Below, piece after piece: positions 59,414 to 64,000 of a stretch of 64,000 nucleotides of DNA. Every line of letters begins with the position of its first letter. The first letter of the stretch is position 1. Source of the stretch: Curtobacterium sp. MCLR17_007 (lineage in GTDB: Bacteria > Actinomycetota > Actinomycetes > Actinomycetales > Microbacteriaceae); contig NZ_CP126271.1 in the NCBI RefSeq assembly GCF_003234655.2, positions 3,648,530-3,712,529 on the forward strand. Reading direction: 5' to 3'. The notes beneath the pieces are model-generated. The model had not been told where the DNA came from and did not search any database. It saw only the letters and a list, made by a program, of their open reading frames with translations. The position numbers were made by a program, and so were the translations under genes.

Positions 59414-60306
59414 CAGTGCTTCGCTCCTCGTGCTGCGATCTCGGCGGCGGCCTCCAGGTAGGAGAGCGAACCGCTGGAATTGACGTCGTACGCCACGACA
59501 CTCTGACCGTAGCTCGGTGCTTCGCTGACGCGCACGGACCGCGGGATCATGGCCTTGAGGACCTGGTCACCGAAGTGTTCGCGGACGTCGTTCGCCACCT
59601 GGTTGGCCAGGTTGGTCCGACCGTCGTACATCGTCAGCAGGATCGTCGACACCCGCAGGTGCGGGTTCAGGTGCCGCTCGATGAGCTCGATGTTGCGCAG
59701 CAGCTGACTGAGCCCCTCGAGCGCGTAGTACTCGCACTGGATCGGGATCAGGACTTCCTGCGCCGCCACGAAGGCGTTGATCGTCAGCAGGCCGAGCGAC
59801 GGCGGGCAGTCGATGAACACGTAGTGGTACGGCTCGTCCAACGACGACAGGTACTGATCCAGCGCTGTGCGGAGCCGCTGTTCGCGGGCAACGAGCGAAA
59901 CGAGCTCGATCTCAGCACCGGCGAGGTGGATCGTCGCCGGTACGCACCAGAGCGTGTCTGACTCGGGGGAGCGCTGCACCGTGTCCGCGATCGGCGCCTC
60001 GTCGACGATCACGTCGTAGATGCTCGCGACGTCCGCCTGGTGGTTGACCCCGAGCGCGGTCGAGGCGTTACCCTGCGGATCTAGGTCGATCACCAGCACC
60101 CGAGCGCCGCCGTGGGCGAGAGCCGCGGCGAGGTTGACCGTCGTGGTGGTCTTGCCCACGCCGCCCTTCTGGTTCGACACCGTGATGACACGGGTCGCAT
60201 CCGGCAACGGGAACTGCTGCGTGGCGATCGCCCGCCGTCGCCGAGTGAGGTCAGCGATCTCGCGAGCGAGCGGTGTCGACGCGTCGTAGTCGGTCGATGA
60301 ACTCAA
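59413..60306 (-). CDS. parA: Chromosome partition ATPase ParA (Soj)
   Basis: A 297-residue deviant Walker ATPase: SNQKGGVGKTTTTVNLA (47-54 as KGGVGKTT), VIDLDPQGNASTALG, YHYVFIDCPPSLGLLT. The fold and length match chromosomal ParA. It moves origin regions with ParB. The start is 24 bases below a parS site. Confidence 0.96.
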   Translation of the reverse strand: MSSSTDYDASTPLAREIADLTRRRRAIATQQFPLPDATRVITVSNQKGGVGKTTTTVNLAAALAHGGARVLVIDLDPQGNASTALGVNHQADVASIYDVIVDEAPIADTVQRSPESDTLWCVPATIHLAGAEIELVSLVAREQRLRTALDQYLSSLDEPYHYVFIDCPPSLGLLTINAFVAAQEVLIPIQCEYYALEGLSQLLRNIELIERHLNPHLRVSTILLTMYDGRTNLANQVANDVREHFGDQVLKAMIPRSVRVSEAPSYGQSVVAYDVNSSGSLSYLEAAAEIAARGAKH

Positions 60307-60329
60307 CGAGTGCCTCTTCCCCGGTTCGA

Positions 60330-60345
60330 TGTTTCACGTGGAACG
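60330..60345. promoter_or_regulatory. parS: parS-like site 4 upstream of parA
   Basis: TGTTTCACGTGGAACG, with one non-palindromic end. It lies in the parA promoter region, so ParB may also regulate parAB transcription. Confidence 0.75.
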
Positions 60346-60392
60346 CGGGGCGCTCCGCCCGATCGAACGACCGATCTCAGCGCCGCGCGGCG

Positions 60393-61085
60393 TCAGTCAA
60401 CTGTAGCCCGAAACACCCGGGTGGTCTCCTCGACCACACCGGCTCCGAGCTCGAGCACCTCGACGTCGGACAGGCGCTTCCGCAGGATCACCTTGCGGGC
60501 CGCTGCGACCTCCGCATCGACCCGGGCTCCCTTCATCAGGATGAGTTGCCCACCGGACCGCACGAGCGGCACCGTGATCGGGATCAGCTTCGAGAGTGCG
60601 CTCACGGCGCGAGCCGTCACCTGGTCGAGGACGAGGTCATCGGACACGTCTTCAGCACGCGCGCGGAGGACCAACACGTTGTCGAGACCCAGCCGAGTCG
60701 CCTCGGCGGTGAGCCATTCCACGCGACGCTCCATCGGTTCGATGAGCGTGAACGTGACGTCCGGACGGGCGATCGCCAGCACCAGGCCAGGCAACCCGGC
60801 ACCGGACCCGACGTCGCCGACGTGCCCGTCGGCCTCCAGGAGGGGTGCCAACAGCGCGGAGTTGAGGATGTGTCGTGTCCAGAGGCGCGGCAGCTCGAGG
60901 GGTCCGATCAGCCCGAGTTCCTCGCCCCGTCGTGCGAGCTCGTTCGTGAACGACCGTGCCACCTCGAGACGATCCCCGAACAGCGTCGCCGCAGCGCTCG
61001 GCTCGTCTTCGAGCACGGGCTGTGGGGCAGTGCCGTCAGACGACCGCGCAGCATCCTCGGACAGTGGGGTGACCCCGTCGGTCAT
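60393..61085 (-). CDS. rsmG: 16S rRNA (guanine527-N7)-methyltransferase RsmG
   Basis: A 230-residue class I methyltransferase. The SAM site is DVGSGAGLPGLVLAIARPDV, with LIEPMERRVEWLTAEATRLG and ARAEDVSDD following, as in RsmG/GidB. It methylates G527 of 16S rRNA. Its ATG overlaps the khpB stop by four bases. Confidence 0.95.
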   Translation of the reverse strand: MTDGVTPLSEDAARSSDGTAPQPVLEDEPSAAATLFGDRLEVARSFTNELARRGEELGLIGPLELPRLWTRHILNSALLAPLLEADGHVGDVGSGAGLPGLVLAIARPDVTFTLIEPMERRVEWLTAEATRLGLDNVLVLRARAEDVSDDLVLDQVTARAVSALSKLIPITVPLVRSGGQLILMKGARVDAEVAAARKVILRKRLSDVEVLELGAGVVEETTRVFRATVD

Positions 61086-61582
61086 CGGGTGATGACCGTG
61101 TGACGGTCGCGACCCTCGCCCTCGGACTCCGATCGGAAGCCCTTCTCGGCGACCAGGTCGTGCACGAGCTTGCGCTCGTACGACGACATCGGCGGCAGCG
61201 CCGCGGTGGGAGAACCAGCCTCGATGCGCTCGACGGCGGTGTCCACCAGCCGCTGCAGCTCCGACGCACGAGCGTCACGTGAGCCACCCACGTCCAGGAT
61301 GAGCCGGCTGAACTCGCCGGTCTCGGCCTGGACGGCGATGCGAGTGAGTTCCTGCAGCGCGGAGACGGTGTCGGGCTTCGCCAGGACGCGCAGGCTGTTG
61401 CCCTCGTCCGTCACGGACAGGTACACACGACCCGCGCGCTCCTCGATCTCGATGTCGCCGTCGAGGTCGCAGATGTCGAGCAGTTCTTCGATGTAGTCCG
61501 CCGCGATGTCCGCTTCGTCGCGAGCGTCCTCGTTCGGTTCCTGCTCCGTGTCGACCGTGGCCGCGGTGTCCTGCTCGGTCAC
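61082..61582 (-). CDS. khpB: RNA-binding protein KhpB (Jag)
   Basis: The 166-residue protein has a KH domain (about 33-95, IAADYIEELLDICDLDGDIE) and an R3H domain (SSYERKLVHDLVAEKG). It is an RNA chaperone linked to cell division and envelope, always found near yidC. Overlaps both neighbours by four bases. Confidence 0.94.
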   Translation of the reverse strand: MTEQDTAATVDTEQEPNEDARDEADIAADYIEELLDICDLDGDIEIEERAGRVYLSVTDEGNSLRVLAKPDTVSALQELTRIAVQAETGEFSRLILDVGGSRDARASELQRLVDTAVERIEAGSPTAALPPMSSYERKLVHDLVAEKGFRSESEGEGRDRHTVITR

Positions 61583-62562
61583 TTGCTCTTCCCGTTCTTC
61601 TTCGAGCGCTGCTTGCCGACGGGCTGCTGACGCTGTGTCGTGATGCGCACGGCTTCCATCTCGGCCGCTCCGGCACCGGCGCCGGCCTCGGCGAGGACAC
61701 CGGCCGGGACGCCGCGACGCTGTGCCTTCTTCGCGAGACGGGCCTCACGGGCAAGGGCTGCCTCGGAGCCGGGCGTGGGCATGCTGCGGATGACGAAGTA
61801 CTGCTGCGCCATCGTCCAGAGGTTCGAGGCGAGCCAGTAGAACATGACGCCGAGGGGGAACGACAGACCCGAGATCACGAAGATCAGGGGGAGCACGTAC
61901 AGCATCATCTTCTGCTGGCGGTACATCGGAGACTCCTTGGTCTCCGGCGACATGTTCTTGGCGACGAGCTGCAGCTGCGTGACGAACTGCGACGCCGTCA
62001 TCACGACGATCATGAAGCCCGCGATGACCCGGACTTCCCATCCGGAGGCGTTCGTGAACGTCTCGTGCAGGGGCGCACCGAAGAGCGAGGCGTTGCCGAA
62101 CGACGCGGCGAGGTCGTTCGTGAGCAGGCCGATGCCGGTCTTGTTGATCTGCGCCTCGTGCAGCACCGAGTACAGCGAGAAGAAGATCGGCATCTGCAGC
62201 AGCAGCGGCAGGCAGGAGCTGAGCGGGTTGGTCCCGGTCTCCTTGTACAGCGCCATGGTCTCGCGGCTCATGGCCTCACGCGAGAACTGGTCCTTCTTGC
62301 CCTTGTACTTGTCCTGGATCTTCTTCAGCTGCGGCGCCACCTCGAGCATGCGGCGCTGCGACTTGATCTGGCGCACGAAGATCGGGATCAGCGCGGCGCG
62401 GACCACGAAGGTCAGGAAGATGATGGACAGCACCCAGGTGATGCCGGCACTCGGGTCCATGCCGAGGTTCTCGAAGACCCAGTGGAAGCCGACGAGGATG
62501 GCCGAGACCACCCACTTGAGGGGCCAGAGGATCGTTCCGATGAGGTCCATGAGGACGGTCAC
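61579..62562 (-). CDS. yidC: Membrane protein insertase YidC
   Basis: A 327-residue Oxa1/YidC-type protein with about five helices: PLKWVVSAILVGFHWVFENL, ITWVLSIIFLTFVVRAALIP, MPIFFSLYSVLHEAQ, VIAGFMIVVMTASQFVT and MLYVLPLIFVISGLSFPLGV. The conserved basic residue lies in the hydrophilic groove. It inserts and folds inner membrane proteins. Lys-rich C-terminal tail helps ribosome contact. Confidence 0.96.
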   Translation of the reverse strand: MTVLMDLIGTILWPLKWVVSAILVGFHWVFENLGMDPSAGITWVLSIIFLTFVVRAALIPIFVRQIKSQRRMLEVAPQLKKIQDKYKGKKDQFSREAMSRETMALYKETGTNPLSSCLPLLLQMPIFFSLYSVLHEAQINKTGIGLLTNDLAASFGNASLFGAPLHETFTNASGWEVRVIAGFMIVVMTASQFVTQLQLVAKNMSPETKESPMYRQQKMMLYVLPLIFVISGLSFPLGVMFYWLASNLWTMAQQYFVIRSMPTPGSEAALAREARLAKKAQRRGVPAGVLAEAGAGAGAAEMEAVRITTQRQQPVGKQRSKKNGKSK

Positions 62563-62939
62563 GCCTTTCGAGTGCGCTGGGGGAGCAGCATCGGTCGGAC
62601 CGAGCTGACCGGGGACTGCGATTGCTGCGGCACCGGAGCCAGGACGAACCCGAACCGGTTGACGAGGTAGGGCCGACGACGATCAGGGACGTCGTCGATG
62701 CCGCCGGCAGCCCAGGGGTTGCAGCGGCCGATGCGCCATGCGCCCATGGCGGTCCCGCGTACGACGCCGTACTGCTGGATCGCTTCGAGCGCGTAGCGCG
62801 AGCACGAGGGATGGTACCGACAGACGTTGCCGTACAGGGGTGAGATGACGGCACGGTAGGCCCGGAGCACGACGACGCAGGCGTTGCGCGGGAGCAACGC
62901 CACGGTCCACAGGACACGCTTCAGGAGCGTCCGGTTCAT
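62559..62939 (-). CDS. yidD: YidD family membrane protein insertion efficiency factor
   Basis: The 126-residue protein has RAYRAVISPLYGNVCRYHPS, then SRYALEAIQQYGVVRGTAMG and RCNPW, the YidD core. ATG 62939 overlaps the rnpA stop by four bases. The C-terminal tail (LPQRTRKA) is longer than in E. coli, as is usual in Actinobacteria. Confidence 0.95.
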   Translation of the reverse strand: MNRTLLKRVLWTVALLPRNACVVVLRAYRAVISPLYGNVCRYHPSCSRYALEAIQQYGVVRGTAMGAWRIGRCNPWAAGGIDDVPDRRRPYLVNRFGFVLAPVPQQSQSPVSSVRPMLLPQRTRKA

Positions 62940-63286
62940 GCTGCCTTCTCCACACCGCGCGCGAACGATCGCGAGACGTCTTCGAGCAGGGTAGGCCATG
63001 TGGCCTGCGGAGCGGCTGGCAGTGCGCGGACCACCACGTCGAAGCCCGCGGGGTGCGTCTGCAGGAGCTCGTGCGCGATGGCCTTGAGACGCCGCCGGAC
63101 CAGGTTGCGGGTGACCGCGTTGCCGACCGTCTTCGCCACGATGAACCCGAACCGCGTCGGACCTGACGCATCCGTGGACCGTCGGACCACGGACACCACG
63201 ACGTTGCCGGTCGCGCTGCGACGCCCACGCCGGACCGTCATCCGGTAGTCGTCGCCCCGGACGATGCGGTTCGCACGCGCGATCAC
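62936..63286 (-). CDS. rnpA: Ribonuclease P protein component
   Basis: The 116-residue protein from GTG 63286 has ANRIVRGDDYRMTVRRGRRS and the RNR motif VGNAVTRNLVRRRLKA, with the HPAGFDVVVRALP strand. It is the protein subunit that helps the RNase P RNA process tRNA 5' ends. The frame is open to 63319, but that N-terminus is not typical. It lies 114 bases after the rpmH start codon end. Confidence 0.94.
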   Translation of the reverse strand: MIARANRIVRGDDYRMTVRRGRRSATGNVVVSVVRRSTDASGPTRFGFIVAKTVGNAVTRNLVRRRLKAIAHELLQTHPAGFDVVVRALPAAPQATWPTLLEDVSRSFARGVEKAA

Positions 63287-63400
63287 GCGGTCACCACGAT
63301 CGGTTCCGGCACACGGCACACCGAAGCGCCGCGCGGCAGGACGAGTGGTCCAGCCGACGCGGCGCCGGGAACAGCAGTGAACGGACCCAGCAGGATCAGA

Positions 63401-63538
63401 TCACGCAGAGAGCTCGGTGCGACCCTTGGCGCGGCGTGCGGCCAGGATGCTGCGGCCCGCGCGGGTGCGCATGCGGAGACGGAAGCCGTGCTTCTTGGCG
63501 CGACGGCGGTTGTTCGGCTGGAAGGTGCGCTTGCTCAT
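63401..63538 (-). CDS. rpmH: 50S ribosomal protein L34
   Basis: A 45-residue protein too short for many gene finders: [20 protein letters not shown], then [20 protein letters not shown] and TELSA. It is the conserved L34 sequence. GGAGAAG lies ahead of the ATG. First gene of the operon running to rsmG. Confidence 0.97.
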   Translation of the reverse strand: MSKRTFQPNNRRRAKKHGFRLRMRTRAGRSILAARRAKGRTELSA

Positions 63539-64000
63539 GATCTTCTCCATACGGCCGCTCGAGGCGGGCCGTCACGAATGAGGTGGGTTGACGCAGGTGG
63601 GCGCGACCAAGGGGCCGCAGTCAACTGGACAACGGTACGTGACCGAGTGCGCCGAGGTCAAACCCCGGAGCACGTCCGAGGCCGTGCATCCGCCGGGAAC
63701 AGCGGGGAGCGAGCGTTCTCCACACTGGGGACAACTTCCGTTCGGTGCGACCCGCTCCGGTCCTTTACAGTGGTGTGATCGAACCGCCCTGCGGCCCGGT
63801 ACGACGGGGAAGCACCACTCCCGGATCGACCCGGGCGGCCGTGGCCGCGACTGTGGACAACCCTGTGGGCAAGTCACGCCCGTGATCCCGCCCGACGGAA
63901 CGACGGCGTCGACGAAGTCGCCTCGGTCCGCACACGGATCCGCGCGCTCGATGCAGCACGACGAGTACCCGACGACACGACACCTGGAGACGAGCGCGAC
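63539..64000. other. rpmH-dnaA intergenic region with DnaA-box-like sites
   Basis: There is no complete gene. DnaA-box-like TGGGGACAA (63726-63734) and TGTGGACAA (63852-63860) are visible, and TACAGT at 63766-63771 could be a plus-strand -10. dnaA is expected just beyond the window on the plus strand. Short frames at 63881 onward are open to the window edge but cannot be identified as dnaA. Confidence 0.55.

Noticed and set aside
63881..64000. Open frame that could be the start of dnaA
   Set aside because: The peptide it encodes does not resemble a DnaA N-terminus and the window ends after 40 codons.
1..64000. CRISPR arrays, tRNA and rRNA genes
   Set aside because: No regularly spaced repeats with unique spacers, and no cloverleaf or rRNA sequence were seen. 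The 37-base array at 23406 has no spacers.

Overview
The window reads as the chromosome of a high-GC actinobacterium. Codons end almost always in G or C, and the right end carries the conserved origin-proximal block of Actinobacteria (dnaB, rplI, rpsR, ssb, rpsF, cca, murJ, trxB, trxA, parB, parA, rsmG, khpB, yidC, yidD, rnpA, rpmH, with dnaA expected just past the window end). Gene content and style suggest Microbacteriaceae; Curtobacterium is my best guess, as an inference without any database search.

Positions 1-33300 are accessory chromosome dominated by regulator-plus-enzyme modules: a LuxR-type ATPase regulator, two alpha/beta hydrolases, a frameshifted FAD monooxygenase divergent from a TetR gene, a MarR gene divergent from a cyclase, an overlapping MoxR/DUF58/DUF4129 operon (11997-16126), an SMR efflux pair with its TetR regulator, and a 3-kb cluster (21464-25833) tied together by four copies of one palindromic operator. 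Several operators are clear inverted repeats. Recombination scars are visible at 17851-18319 (a stray SMR gene end and a GNAT tail) and 27324-27718 (a decayed FAD oxidoreductase).

Positions about 34260-44550 form an island that looks more AT-rich and is bounded by two diverged 50-bp direct repeats, the right one touching the dnaB stop codon. It holds a family of one-helix membrane proteins (two full copies and one fragment), a HEPN-like protein with CxxC pairs, an unknown 280-residue protein, a PIN-GNAT-PUA/ASCH-like fusion overlapping an ASCH gene, an IS3-family element inserted between two unrelated gene fragments, a kinase-like protein, a GNAT enzyme and a P-loop kinase. These could be defence or stress genes, but no function is proven.

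Positions 44555-64000 are housekeeping. dnaB is followed (reading its strand backwards) by a 570-bp leader with DnaA-box-like sites, then the rpsF-ssb-rpsR-rplI operon, cca, an unusual single reading frame joining a DUF6049-like surface protein to the lipid II flippase MurJ, the thioredoxin pair, an aminotransferase, Ddl, four parS sites around parAB, and the tightly overlapping rnpA-yidD-yidC-khpB-rsmG operon headed by rpmH. The last 460 bases are the rpmH-dnaA intergenic region with DnaA-box-like sequences. No tRNA, rRNA or CRISPR array was seen.
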